A program made the position numbers and the translations under genes. This document shows positions 36,068 to 47,793 of a stretch of 64,000 bases of DNA, piece by piece. Origin of the DNA: Neopestalotiopsis rosae (taxonomy: Eukaryota > Ascomycota > Sordariomycetes > Amphisphaeriales > Sporocadaceae); NCBI GenBank assembly GCA_023078685.1, contig JALGAS010000012.1:558001-622000 (forward strand), in the 5' to 3' direction. Below the pieces are notes generated by a model. It was not told the DNA's origin. It did no database searches and was given only the letters and a program-made list of their open reading frames with translations. Position 1 is the stretch's first letter. Every line of letters starts with the position of its first letter.

Positions 36068-37861
36068 TCAAGACGGGAGGGTCCCTGATGCGACCTTGAG
36101 TCTTCCCGAGGGCGAGTAGTTGCCCATTTCGGCGTCTTGCTTGGTTTCGGTATTAGGAAGTCGAGACGACAGCCTAGACAGTCAATCATCAGTCAGTCAG
36201 TCGCATCTGTTACAGTCCTATAACAATCACTCACTTAAGAATCTCGAATTCCGTATACTTCCCAAGGTATCTGCTTCCCCGTCGATATTGCTTCAAGAGG
36301 CTGTTAACAGATGAAGTGCGAGAATGCCGCATTCCTCTCAACTTCATGACCGCATCCGAGTCGTGGAACATTGGGTCAAAAACAATCAATTGCTTTGAGC
36401 CGTTGGTCTTCTTCTCAAACCCAACAATGGTCATGGAATGTCCTCGGTGCTGAAAGTAGATTGGAGGCAGGCGTGTTCGTCTAACCTTGTCAGAGAGATC
36501 ATACTCGTCCTGCTCAAAGTAGCTCTCAATGTGTTGCAGCAATCGGGCCTCTGCATTCCCGGGGTGCTGGTCCTTGAAGCCTTGAGCGTCGCATCTAGGA
36601 TACTCTCATCAGCCAAACGAGAACAAATCACAAGGGCAAGAATACTTACGGAATATCTAGACTGATGAACATGGCCTGTGCTTCTGGAGTTCCAATGTAT
36701 TTGCGTGTACCTCGCACACCACCAGTCTCGGTTCTCCCTGCGGCATTTATGCCACGATCCCAGGCTGCCTCGATATACTCTTGAATATCAAAGATGCTAG
36801 GTAAATGCCCCTTGAAAACATGGGCTCCTTGTGCTCGAGCACCGATGATGTATGAGGAAAGCATCTGAATATTACGATAACCGCAGAATCCACCTTGATT
36901 TTACAGGTAAGCATGCCGCAGGCGCTCAATGTAACGAATTGGAAAATGCCCACCTTCTTTTTTGAGTTTGGAAATATGGTCGACAGCAGGATGGCAGAGG
37001 TAGGCATAATGAGTGTCATGACTCGACTTGAGAAGCCGGGCAATAATCGGGATCATATCTGGCAAAGCTTTAGCAAAAAGTCGATAGGCATGGCAAAAGC
37101 CAAGACATACCACCCTGAATAACCTGCCCCTTGTGGTGAAGGAGACTGATAAGCCACTCGGGCATGGCGTCTTCATTGGCAAATCGTCCGAGTTCTGCTT
37201 TCTGTCATGATAAAGATGAGATGCGGGCATTCACATGACAAGAGTCGACAGACTTACACCAAGCCGCTGCTTTTGTGGTTGCGCTTCATCGCTCAGAGGT
37301 TGGGACATGGCGCGCTTCCTCGTAATGGAAGGGAGATTAAGGAAGTTTTTGAATTGCTCCTTGGTGCTCGAATGTTGATGGCGATGACGCCTTTGATCTG
37401 ACGAGCCGTGTCCATAGCGCTTGATGACATCGAGTTGGCCGGCCTCGGGTGCTGCTCCATAGGGCGACTTGTACTCCCTAGTGGCCTGACCATTGGCATC
37501 ATGAGAGGTGCTTGTCCTCTCACCATCTCCTTCTGCCGAGTGAAGTTCCATGTGCTCGTCCATCTCCATAGAGGCAATGAACTCGTCGCAAATAGGACAG
37601 GCTGCCCATTGATCCTCGGATGAGTGTTGACTGGCCGAGCTCGATTGCCCCTGCACTACAAAAGGTGATGGGCCACCTTCAGGGTGCTGTTCTTCCAGGT
37701 GCTATATGTCCAATGTGAGCATGCAAAATCGCAGTGTTTGTCGTCACTGAAGACCTTACCAGTCTAAGATGATATTCATTCTCGGGTCGAAAGCCGCAGA
37801 AAGGGCAGTCTTCCACCGGGTGGTGTCGGGAAGAAGACCCGACGCTGCTGGGGACCGTCAT
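36068..37861 (-). CDS. C2H2-finger C78-family peptidase (ZUP1/Mug105-like deubiquitinase)
   Basis: Seven exons: 37861-37760, 37701-37258, 37201-37111, 37058-36954, 36893-36650, 36594-36235, 36173-36068; 483 aa. Two N-terminal zinc fingers: Cys19/Cys22/His35/His40 and Cys69/Cys72/His84/His88. A basic linker follows, then a papain-like C78 domain with the nucleophile in GGFCGYRN (Cys251), His381 in RGHSMTIVGF and Asp402 in VFDPMF. The Cys-His (130) and His-Asp (21) spacings match, as I recall them, the human ZUP1 triad. ZUP1 cleaves K63-linked ubiquitin chains and is tied to genome maintenance; relatives (UfSP) cleave UFM1. The fingers favour the ubiquitin branch. An in-frame ATG at 37903 would add 14 residues. 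The splice pattern is inferred from frame and motifs. Confidence 0.87.
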
Positions 37862-39103
37862 GGTGTAGGGACGCAAAGAGGTGTTGCCAGTACCATGCCA
37901 CAAACAACAAGGCTTGTCTGAGTCGCAGTGACGTTTGCGGGGACAAAGTTGGGAGAGGAACCTGGGATTCTTGTCTCGGTCTTCTTCTTTTTGGCAAGCT
38001 TACAAACCAAAATGGTCAAGGTGTGCTCTACTCTTCTTTTTTGTTCTTGAAGAAGAAGCTTGGGTCGCTGCTGACGCAAAAGGGCAAGAGCAGCAACGGC
38101 CCTGGTGTGTGAATACTGGGGTTGAGCAACGTTCCCGACGACGCTTCACTAGGACAACACCCTCTTGGCGGTGAGGTACAGGACCAATAGGGTTGGCCAG
38201 TAAGTTCCCTCCCCCAAGGTCTGGAATTCAAAAGTGAAGAGATCCCAAGTCGATAATTTGGAGGGGGTTTTCCAGGGGTCCTTTCCTGTTCAGCAGGCGG
38301 TGCTTGGAACGAAAGTGGGAAGCGGAAGGCACCGCCGGATTGAGGCTGTGATTCAACCTAGCCTAGTCACAACGTGACAAGACAACTAAAACGGCCGGTA
38401 AATGTTACTGGTTTGTTTCCGCAGTAGGTACAATCGGTACAGTACACAATCCCTACCACAGCCTGGGGAGGTAAGTTTTATGTTTTGGATTTCTTACCAG
38501 TCCCTTGCTCGTTTTCGGCTGTCGCTGTTGTCTCTTCCCCAAATGGAATGTAATCTCTCTCGTCTTTGTTCTATGTCTGACACTCTGGAAGCGGTAAAGT
38601 TGGAGGTTGTGAACGGTTATGTAATGTCCATGCACACGCCTATTCATGTTCTTGGCAGCTAGCCTTTTAATATGCTTATTTGCATATGCTACCGTCGTGC
38701 CGGTATCCGAGCCTAGTTTGAGAAGAGTCGAGACCCTGGAAATTCGTAAAAGAGGATCTGGTCCATCTATCTTTTTACTGTATGTATAGCATATTTTATG
38801 CGACCCTCTGTGGATCTGGAGTAGTGAATAGTAGGTAATATTACGGTGCCAAGCCTCAATGGCGATGGATCCAAGGTAGGCATGCACCATAATACTACAG
38901 TAGATCCATTGCTTGATGCTATCTCATGTACCACAGAATCATTATCATTCACAAGAATCAAAAGGACATCTGTGTACGAGTCAATCAAGAACTGTGTCTT
39001 TTGTATCATGTCTCATCTAGGGGTCTGTCTGTCATTTGTAAATGGCATCGAGCTTTTACTCCTTGCTGAACCACCCAAAAAATATCCATTTCATGCTGCT
39101 CCC
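37862..39103. promoter_or_regulatory. spacer between C78 peptidase and SerRS genes
   Basis: A 1.2-kb tandem (minus-strand) spacer: promoter of the C78 peptidase gene on the left and the SerRS 3' flank on the right. Short open frames at 38402-38890 on both strands have no recognisable product. Nothing else seen. Confidence 0.45.
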
Positions 39104-40761
39104 TTACACGGTTGCGTTCTTGAGCTTCTCGCCCACTTGCTCAACGGCAGCCTCCACCTTGCCCTTTGCGCCCTTTGCCTCCTTGGCCTTGGCCTTGGCA
39201 GAGGTTGTGTCCTTGGGGAGCTCCTTGCTAAAGGGGATGAATTCGGGGGCACCAGGGAGGTACTTGCGCAGAACCTCGGGAACGTTGAAACCCTGCTGGT
39301 CATTAACAAACTAATCTGGGGGCAATGCAATTTGGGGGCAGACTTACCTCTTCTGTCTGGTAGTTCTCGAGAATACAGCACAGAGCTCGCTCCGTGGCGC
39401 ACAGGGTGGAGTTGAGAGCGTGGACATATTTCTTCTTGGTATCAATCTTGGACTTGGTACCGAATCTGATCTCCAGGCCGCGGGACTGGTAGTCAGTGCA
39501 GTTTGAGCAGGAGACGAGCTCCTTGTACTCGCCCTGGAAGGGGAACCAAGCCTCGAGGTCGTACTTCTTGGAGGCGGCATTATTCAGAGCACCAGAGACA
39601 ATGGCGACCACCCGGTAGGGCAGGCCGAGGCTCTTGTAAAACTCCTCAGAGTTGGCAAACATGGTATCAAACATCTCCCAAGACTTCTCCGGGTCAGTCA
39701 AGCAAAACTGCTCAACCTTTTCAAACTGGTGGACACGGAAGATACCCCAGGCATCACGACCGTGGGAACCAGCCTCTCTTCGGTAACAGCTGGAGTAACC
39801 AGCATATTGGATGGGCAGTTCCCTGGCCTGAAGCCACTCATCAGAGTGGAAAGCAGAGATGGGCTGCTCAGAGGTGGCAATGAGGTACTTGTCGTTTTGC
39901 GCATCACCATCGACGACCTTGTAGAGCTCGTCGTCAAAGGCATCGAGCTGTGCCGTCTTGCCCATGAGCTCCTTGGACATGAACTGCGGGCACTGCAGCG
40001 GTGTGTAGCCCTTTTCAGCGAGGAACTGCAGGCCGTAGTTGATCAGGGCCTGGTTCAGGAAAACACCCCACTGCTTGAGGAAGTATCCTCTGTGGCCGAC
40101 AACCTTGACACCACGTTCAGGGTCATAGCCGTCTAGTCTTGTCAGGACCTCGTGATGGCTGAGCACGTCCTTCTTCTCTGGTGTAACACCCTCGGGTGCC
40201 CATGTCTTGAGGACCTCGTTGTTGTCTTCGTTGTCGCTAACGGGAACGCTAGAATCTGGTCAGTAAACTTGCCTCCAGTCGACCTGACTCCCGGCCACCA
40301 CCATACCTGTCGTGAACATAGTTGCCAATGGTCTTGACCAGCTTCTTCAAAGCCACATCCTTCTCGGCAGCTGAATCCAACAGGGCCTTCTTCTCCTTCT
40401 CGAAAGCCTCCTTTTGAGCAAGAAACTCAGAGGCATCCTCCTTGGCCTATAAGAAGAGAAACAACCAATATTAGCCTTTGTGCTTTTTCGGCATTTTTGC
40501 AAACTTCCCCCAACTCCCCCAAAACAATTATATGAGTCACAATAGGCTTGCTCTGACCTTCTTCTTGGCGCCAATCTGCTTCTGGACGTCGTTGATCTTG
40601 GTGTTCAACTGCATGGCCTCGTAGTTGGTGCGGCGATGGTCCTCATACATGGCGATGACCTCGTCAACCACCTCGACCTTGGCATAGCGGCGGCGCTGAG
40701 ACTCGCGGATCTTGTCCGGATCGCCGCCCCTCTCCTTGACAAAGTCAATCACGTCGAGCAT
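39104..40761 (-). CDS. SES1: cytosolic seryl-tRNA synthetase
   Basis: Four exons: 40761-40558, 40446-40307, 40248-39348, 39295-39104; 478 aa. It charges tRNA-Ser with serine. The N-terminal long helical hairpin (about 1-110, with MLDVIDFVKERGGDPDKIRESQ) is the tRNA-binding arm. The class II catalytic core follows: motif 2 YRREAG from Tyr270 with FRVHQFEKVEQF, and motif 3 LNSTLCATERALCCILENYQ minus its last residue. The C-terminal tail is Lys/Ala-rich (SAKAKAKEAKGAKGK), as in eukaryotic cytosolic enzymes; no mitochondrial presequence is seen. The last acceptor has two in-frame choices (39295 or 39292) differing by one Gln. A TGAGTCA site lies 533 nt upstream. Confidence 0.95.
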
Positions 40762-41831
40762 CTTGCCGGCGGTCGAATGGGGGATTCGTATATGTGTTGA
40801 GAAAGACTGGTGGGCCGGTCTATGATCTGTCGGATAGAGTTCTACTCCAGATAATCGTGGTCGGTTCGGTCCAGAGTCCTTGCACCCAGATCAAGTACAA
40901 GTGGTATGTATGTAGTATCACAGGCCTCAAAGTTCACAAACAAGGGGAAATTTTGGTGGGGTTGATTTCTTCCTCGAACGAGGGGCGGACAGCAGGACAG
41001 GTACCTCTTGCGGCGGGCGGCGACGGGCTGCTGGAGGGGTAATTCGAAAAAGTCCCCTATCAACTCGATGCAAAGCCAAAAAATGTCGCCTGTGCCTGGA
41101 ATTTGGGACACTCTGGACGGAAAAATTTAGTGGGGATCTCGACTCGATGGGCAGCAACAGCCTGGAAGGGAGGGGCTAGAGGGGGTTTTGGGTTTCTGTT
41201 TTATGGCGGGGCAATTTACTGAATTCCCCAACTCGGGTGACACCCAATGCCTGCACTCATCTAGCTGATAGAAGAGGCGCAGCTTCAATGCCCTGAGTCA
41301 CTCGAGGTTCATCTTCGAGTCAGGCCGCATGAGTGCAAGTAAACTGCCTCGCGATATAGGCGGGGCTCATATTCACAACATGACCACATCTGGCAGACTG
41401 CGCTTTGTTGCACGAGATATGTATACATGTGATCTGGAATGTAGACACTGTCCATCCGTTACTAGATGGCGCGGTTATACAAGAAGCCGCAGACATGGTG
41501 ACAAGATGGAAAGCAGCAGTGGAGGAGTAGCAAAAGACGAAGAAGAGTATCAACATGTTCCCGTAAAATAACATCAATATATACAGGCCACCTGTGATCA
41601 TCAGTCTTGACCCTTTCTAGAACACTAATAAACCAAACAGAAACAAGCTGGAAACACAACAAGTCCAGCGTCAAAGCAAAACCGACAGAAGCCTGATCCC
41701 TTCCGTGAACACCGGTATCCATGTGCCCATAAAATCTTCATCCAGCGTCTATGATCTTCATATCCTTCCGTGATTGCCACTTCCACCTCTTTTATGCCCC
41801 TCTATACCTCGCCTTGCCTTTTTGCCCTCTC
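40762..41831. promoter_or_regulatory. spacer between SerRS and Rheb genes
   Basis: A 1.07-kb spacer: SerRS promoter on the left, Rheb 3' flank on the right (both genes on the minus strand). It contains TGAGTCA (41294-41300) and a small inverted repeat ACTCGA...TTCGAGT (about 41300-41320). No gene seen. Confidence 0.5.
41294..41300 (-). promoter_or_regulatory. Gcn4/CPC1-type binding site (TGACTCA on minus strand)
   Basis: TGAGTCA on the plus strand, so a perfect TGACTCA on the strand of the SerRS gene, 533 nt before its start codon. Aminoacyl-tRNA synthetase genes are known targets of cross-pathway control in fungi, so the context fits, although the distance is on the long side. Confidence 0.4.
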
Positions 41832-42679
41832 TCACATCAACTGGCACTTTCCGCCGGCCGGGGCCTCGCCGGGGTTGGCGCTCTTCTCGATCTGGGCGAT
41901 GAGAAGCTCAAAGCCCTTGCCGACGTTCTCGTTGTAGCGGGCGCTGGCCTCGGTGTAGCCGCAGTTGTACTTTTCCGCCAACTTGCGGCCGTCCTCGGCC
42001 GAGACCTGGCGCTGCTCGGGTCGCAGATCGCTCTTGTTGCCCACAATGACAATGGGCACCCAGTCGGTGCCGAGGTGGTTCAGAATCTTCTCTCTAATAA
42101 CCTGGACCATCTCAAACGAGGGCAGAGAGGCGACCGAGTATACGAGCATGTAGCCGTGTATGCCAATAAAATGCTTCGAGTTTAAGATGCTGTATTCATC
42201 CTGGATGCCAAGTGGCACATGGTCAGCTTTTCTTGTTCTTCCCTGGTCAAGTCCAAAGAGACTCTCAACATACCTGTCCAGCAGTGTCGACAATCTCTGT
42301 AGCGTAGTCCTGTCCCTTAAACCGGATCACTTTACTAAAGGTGTTCTCGATGGTCGGGTAGTAGCTTTCGACAAAGTGGCCATCGACGAATTGGACCGCG
42401 AGGGAGGATTTGCCTATTGTTGTCAAGGACTCACGGGTCAGCAATGGGCATGGTCGAATTTGCGCTTCATGGATTGGCGATCATCGAGCGTTTGCACACT
42501 TGAGGCATGGTCGCAAAAGAACAAGACTTCCTCTCGATGCTGGATAAAAAGGGTGTCTCTTTTCTCTTTCTTGCTCGTTCATTTTCGTTGTGTATGTTTT
42601 TTTTTTTTTTTTTTTTTCACTGACCGACTGATCGACTGCCGACAATGGCGACCTTTCTCTGCTTCGACGGTGCAGGCAT
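41832..42679 (-). CDS. RHB1: Rheb-type Ras GTPase
   Basis: Three exons: 42679-42625, 42413-42274, 42200-41832; 187 aa. All GTPase boxes are present: G1 GSRSVGKSS at 14-22, effector region TIENTF, G3 DTAGQ, G4 NKSD, G5 EASA. Arg16, at the place of Ras Gly12, is the Rheb signature. The C-terminal CQLM is a farnesylation CaaX box. Rheb/Rhb1 activates TORC1 and, in fungi, influences arginine/lysine uptake and growth under nitrogen limitation; the TSC complex is its usual GAP. The first intron (211 nt) carries an A21 run on the coding strand seven bases after the donor. The short exon 1 (18 codons) is fixed by the RKVAIVG start and the G|GC join that completes the P-loop. Confidence 0.94.
42597..42617. 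repeat. homopolymer T21 inside Rheb intron 1
   Basis: Twenty-one T on the plus strand; A21 in the Rheb pre-mRNA, starting seven bases after the GTCAGTG donor. Length may vary between isolates or be misread. Confidence 0.85.
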
Positions 42680-44625
42680 TGAAAGGTTGAGAAACGGGTT
42701 GACGCCGTGGGCGGATAGACTTTGTGTGTTCGGGGGGTATTTTTTTGGTTCTTTGGGGGGTTGTGTCTGTCGGTCGACGTGCAGAGCGGGAAGGATTGCG
42801 TTTCGTTCTGCGTTGTATGCACAAGCACAGATACAGATGGAGCAAGCACTACTGCAGAAGTGTGGCAAGTCGTGTACGTATGTATGTATGTGTGTATAAA
42901 AGATATGAGGAGCTCTTGGCCAGGGACCTCTTTTTTTTTCTGGAGTCGTGCGTTGACAAGGAGGGACAAAAGACTCGAATTAATATGATTATGACGTAGG
43001 AAAGTTGATCAGTGATCGGATTGCGGGAAGATCGATTATTTGATTGATGGATTGCACCGACTGACTGACAGACTGACACTTTATGGGCTGTGTCTGGAGG
43101 GAGGGAAAGGGGCGCCGGCCCATTTAGCCTATTACAACAAAAGATCCCGTTTCCCACGAGCTTGTATCATTTTTTTTTTTTCTTCCTTCAAGGGTCTCGG
43201 ACGATTTACAAGACTATTACTACATACAACCTCTGTACCTTGCTTCTTATGTCCACTCACGACGACGATGCTGAAACCTTTGGCATCCCATTTGGGCAGT
43301 AGAGTGGATTCTGCCATCAAATCTATGCTCTGCCACCTGACCTCGAAAAAAAGTCCCCTGGAGACTTTCTCGGGGTCTCCTCACTGTAAAGACTTAGGTG
43401 CATGTTAGGTGCCTAAAGTCCAGAGTCGTGCATCTGCTCTGTGGAACTACTAACGTAGTCGATGTAGTGTCAAAGAAGCAGAAGAAGAAAGAAGGGGAAT
43501 AAGCAAAAGGTCCATTCCCCGCCATTTGCCGTCCTATGTGCCATCGAAACATCGCATACTGTTGCATGCTGTTATTGCAGTAGTGTGGCCATGGTTCATC
43601 GTGTCTTGCAGTCTTCAGTCCCAATACACGGCCAAGCCGACATACACTATCGATAATCGATAAGCAGTCAAAGGCAGTCTGGTTTGGCTGGCAGCCTCCG
43701 GGGCAGCCTCCGACGTGCCGCAGCATGCCTGAACCTTGTAGTAGACAAGAGTGTATACTTGTCTTGCTTGACCATGCTATACAGAGGACATGCTCTATCA
43801 GCATTGGTTCTTGCAGCTCAACTTGCATACAAGCGTGTCATGTAGGCACTCCGTAACTCTGGGAGACTTGGGAGGATCCTCCAGCTACTCTGTATTGAGT
43901 TTCAAAAATGTCTCCAAGCTGGCAAATGTTGCCGTCTATTGATTCTTTCGGTGAGGTCGTCGTTGTTCGAAAGCATACAAGTGCCGCCTTTGAGCCGTTC
44001 ATCCCGTTTATGGGCCAAGGGAAGCAGAATGAGACAAAATACCCTTATCTCTACTATAATATCCCAGCAATCTTGGTGAAATGCGAGTCATGTAAAGTTG
44101 CTGCGGCATCGTTGTGGTGACTCTACTTTTATACGTGAGACAGTACTCGGACGGAAAGGTAAAAAGGGCTGATGGAGCATAGTTGCCGGCGTATTCGGCT
44201 ACGGCCTCGTCACTGCTGCAGCCCGAGACAGTCTCCTCCAACTCATGCTTGTCTCCTTCTTCAAGGACAGCGAGGCTTGAACCATTTGCAACGCTCTTGA
44301 CCTCGATTTGTGTTTTGAGTGCAAGACTTTGCAGTGTGGCTTTGGTTCCATGATATGGACCTTGGGACAAGCACAAGCACCTTGTGGAAAACATATGCAC
44401 TGCTATTGTGACGAGTCGCCAATCCCAATACCATGGAGATTTGGCCCATGACACTGCTCGCAATGTGAAAAGACTTGAACAAATTTTTGACTTGTAATTG
44501 GGTATAAAGCTGTGATGGACCACTGGTACCACCCATATGGTCGTAATAGGGCTATGTTCAGGTGCAACTATCGTTGCCGGGGGGGCCCAGGTGCCTTCTT
44601 GTCCTCAGAAGACGTCTGATGCTCA
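42680..44625. other. 1.9-kb spacer between Rheb and RRP9 genes
   Basis: It contains the Rheb promoter/5' leader (CT- and GT-rich, 42680-43000) and the RRP9 3' flank. A 174-codon minus-strand frame (44008-44532) and a 144-codon one (43394-43828) show no known domain and uneven codon use; I do not call them. Two tandem GCAGCCTCCG copies sit near 43693-43712. No RNA gene recognised. Confidence 0.45.
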
Positions 44626-46461
44626 TCATTGTGTAGCCTTATCACCGTTCATCACAACCGACTTGCCCAGCTTCGGGATCTCATATACCACAGCACCGTT
44701 TCTGCCTCCCTGCACCTTTTTCCACTTGCCTAACCTGTGGTCTTTGCCCAGGGCTGCCACGACACACAGGCCGTCTTTACCGCGATCACCTCGTTCAAAT
44801 ACCGACAAATCATTAATGACGCCCTTGACCACCCAAGGCTCGCGGCCTATTTGGTGGCCATTGCTCTTCTTTTGATCGTCAGAATCCTCGGATACACCAT
44901 TGAATTCTGGAGAGTCCCTCGAACTAGGTTCACCCAAGCTACCAACAGGTAGTATTGACCTCTTGTCCTCGCTCAGCTTCCAGACTTTGACGGTACCGTC
45001 CCAGGATCCCGAGAGGATCACGTCCGAGTAGGGAACAGTCCTCAGCGCGGTAATCCACCGCGGTTGGGGAGGTGGCACAATACGAGCGTCTGGGATTTGC
45101 TCTGCGGATATCTCTTCAGGCTTGAGGGCCGGGTCAAGGCCATGTGCTTGTGGCATGACGTAGAGCGGCTTCTTTTTTGTCAAACTCCAAAGTGCACTGG
45201 GAGGAAAAAGTCAGTTGCTAGTTCCGGCCGCGAGGTGAATAGTACACAAGACTTACATGCTTCCGTTATCAGATCCAGTGACAAATAGTTCTTCATCAAT
45301 CATGGATACACAGTCCATGCTCCCTTCGACGGCTAAAGATCGAGGATCAATACCTGGTAAGCGCTTCTTGTCGACAGCGCCGCCACCTCGGAATACGAGT
45401 TGTGTCTCTTCCACCACTTTCCACAATCTGGCTGTTCGGTCACGGGCACCAACAGAGATACAGCGTTCGAGGGCAAGGGCATCGAGATTTACAACTTGAT
45501 CGGCGTGACCAAATAGTGTCTCTACGTATGCCATGTCGTCGAGACTCCACACCTTTACTGTTCTGTCTTTTGATGCCGAGTACAATTGATTCGACCCTCT
45601 CCGAAAGACTAGAGCTGTGACGGCGTCACGGTGGTGCGTCCACGCCTTGAGAGGCTTCATGGTGTTGGCATCGTAGACGCAAAGACGGCGATCCGTGCCG
45701 CCAGTGACCAAGAACTTTCCGTCCTGTGATGCAGCAATGCATAGAATCTCTCCAGCCACATGTCCCTGAAAATCCTTCTCCTTTGATTTGGAGGGCTTGA
45801 TTACGGCGACCTTTTCTGGCCGCTTCTTTGGGGGCGCTTGCTTCTTGGGCTTTTTCTTGGTCTTTTGGGGGTATTGATACTTGGGAAGATCTTGTATCCT
45901 CCACTTGATTATGGTTCGATCTTTGGAGGCTGTATAACAGAACGGGGCGCACGTAGTAATGTTGGTGGTTGTTAGAGTGTCGGCTCGGAACAGGCAATGC
46001 GAAGCCTTGTCAGTAGCCAATTCGTCGGCAAGTTGACGGAAAACCTTGCCCTTGGAGACGGCAACGTCCTCCTTTAATCGTTCGGCAATGATATCGCGAT
46101 CCACGTCTTCGGCGTTGAAGCCTACGACCATTTCCTCCTGCTGCCGTACCCTCTCCAGATATCGCTCGGCCAGACGCAATCGCTTTTCCGCGGCGGTCTC
46201 GCCCTCCCTTTCCGAGTCGGACCCGGACTCGTGGGCCTCCTCATCGTCGACCGCAACATCATCATCCTCGGAATCGCTGCCAGAGATTGACTCGTCATCG
46301 CGTTCTTGCCGCCTGTTCTGAGGTGCGGCTTTCGGCGGAGCTTTGGTTGCTTTCCCAGAGGGCTTGCTCGTGCCTGCAAATCGTTTCTTGGGGCCGTCTA
46401 CAGTCGTGGGAGCCTGCTTACGCTTCTTCTGCGCCCCGGGCACGGTGAAGAAGGACGACAT
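44626..46461 (-). CDS. RRP9: U3 snoRNP protein Rrp9 (U3-55K), WD40 repeat
   Basis: Two exons (46461-45257 and 45196-44626) with a 60-nt intron give 591 aa. The U3-specific WD40 protein recognises the box B/C motif of U3 snoRNA and acts in 18S rRNA processing in the nucleolus. The N-terminus is basic (GAQKKRKQAP, nuclear signal), then an acidic Ser/Asp stretch, then the family helix RLRLAERYLERVR. At least six WD units follow, e.g. TASKDRTIIKW, VTGGTDRRLCVYD, YSASKDRTVKVW, SVGARDRTARLW, VTGSDNGSIALW and LSGSWDGTVKVW. A Lys-rich insert (KTKKKPKKQAPPKKRPEK) lies between the first two repeats. The intron interrupts the DNGS|IALW repeat and the join restores it. PRE1 is divergent, 665 bp away. Confidence 0.94.
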
Positions 46462-47126
46462 GCTGATCGCAATGGGTCGTGGGCAGTGTCCCTTTTCTTC
46501 CTTCTCTCTCGTCTGCGGTCGATCAAGCCCAATTATGCCGTGCAAAAGTGCTACCAGAAAAAAAGTTTGGATCGACTCCAAGGAAAAAATTACCGATAAC
46601 GATAGCGGGACAATTGACAGGGGTCTGTTCTTTTTTGGTCTGCACCAGGCCCAAAAGTATGATGCGGCGCTGGGCCAGCTGCGTTGTGGCTGGCCCCCTC
46701 CCAGCGTAGCCAACCACTGTGGCTCAACCTCCGACGCCCGACTCATGGCTCATTCGGGTGCCATTCCCTGCTAGGCACCTTCTAGGGGAGCTCCAGTGGT
46801 TGCTTGCCTTGCCCACCTTCGCCAGGCTGAAAGCTGCTGCGCGTCAAGAGCAGTCGACGTAGCGCATGTCCGTTACACTCGGAAGGCTGGAGCTCATCTT
46901 CAATCAGCACATCTCTCTTCGTCAAACCCCATTATTCACCAAACGACGAGCCCAATCCTGTGGCAGTACGAATCGCATCTTTTGTTCAAGAGGATAAAAA
47001 AGTTAATCAAATCCGACACCCAGTATCGGTTTCATCAGCTTGCGAAGCTCAAAGTTGATCCCACTCACTCACCCCGAGCTACCGTTACCCACCAGCCCCC
47101 GAACAACCATCTGACCATTCCTCAAG
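46462..47126. promoter_or_regulatory. divergent promoter region RRP9 / PRE1
   Basis: A 665-bp spacer between divergent start codons, so it should contain both promoters. I see no perfect Rpn4-type proteasome element (GGTGGCAAA). No gene. Confidence 0.5.
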
Positions 47127-47793
47127 ATGTACGTCCTTGCTTCGAACTGAAGTTCGTGATATTGATACTGACTGTCCATGTAGGGAAGTTCTTCTAGGTA
47201 TCACCGGCAAGGACTTTACCTTGATTGCCGCTTCCAAAGCAGCAATGCGAGGAGCTACCGTCCTCAAGGCTTCAGACGACAAGACTAGACAGCTCAACAA
47301 GCACACACTGGTAGCATTCTCCGGAGAGGCTGGCGACACGGTGCAATTTGCCGAATACATTCAGGCCAATGCCCAGCTCTACTCGATGCGTAACGAGAGC
47401 GACCTCTCGCCGACTGCCCTTGCACACTACGTCCGTGGTGAGCTCGCCCAGAGTCTCAGATCGAGGAAGCCGTACAATGTCAACCTGCTTCTCGGTGGTG
47501 TTGACCCCATCACATTGAAGCCCAGTCTGTTCTGGTTGGATTACCTTGCCTCGTTGGCACCTGTACCCTACGCCGCTCACGGATACGCACAATATTACTG
47601 CCTGTCGATTCTCGACAAGCACCACCATCCCGACATCAGTCTAGGGCAGGGAATCAAGCTGCTGGAGCTTTGCACAGACGAATTGAAGCGAAGAATGCCC
47701 ATCGACTTCAAGGGAATGACAGTAAAGGCCGTGACAAAGGACGGAGTTGTGGATATCGAGTTCAACGATGACAAGATAGTCAAGAGCGCTTAA
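47127..47793 (+). CDS. PRE1: 20S proteasome subunit beta-4 (Pre1)
   Basis: Coding exons 47127-47128 and 47184-47793 join to 612 nt, 203 aa. The start codon is split: AT at the end of exon 1, G as first base of exon 2, giving MEVLLGITGKD, which lines up with the yeast Pre1 start. The intron (47129-47183, 55 nt) has a GTACGT donor, a CTGAC branch site and a GTAG end. Translating through it would stop after seven codons. Body motifs: SDDKTRQLNKHTLVAFSGE minus nothing conserved, GDTVQFAEYIQANAQLYS, and RMPIDFKGMTVK. Beta-4 is a non-catalytic ring subunit: there is no propeptide and no Thr1, as expected. RRP9 is divergent upstream. Confidence 0.93.
47129..47183 (+). other. intron splitting the PRE1 start codon
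   Basis: A 55-nt phase-2 intron lies between the second and third base of the initiator ATG. Donor GTACGT, branch CTGAC (about 47168-47172), acceptor GTAG. The genomic ATG at 47127-47129 leads to a stop within eight codons if the intron stays in. Confidence 0.85.

Noticed and set aside
44008..44532. 174-codon minus-strand frame downstream of RRP9
   Set aside because: No recognisable motif and no intron or start context to support it; could be a lineage-specific gene but evidence is too weak.
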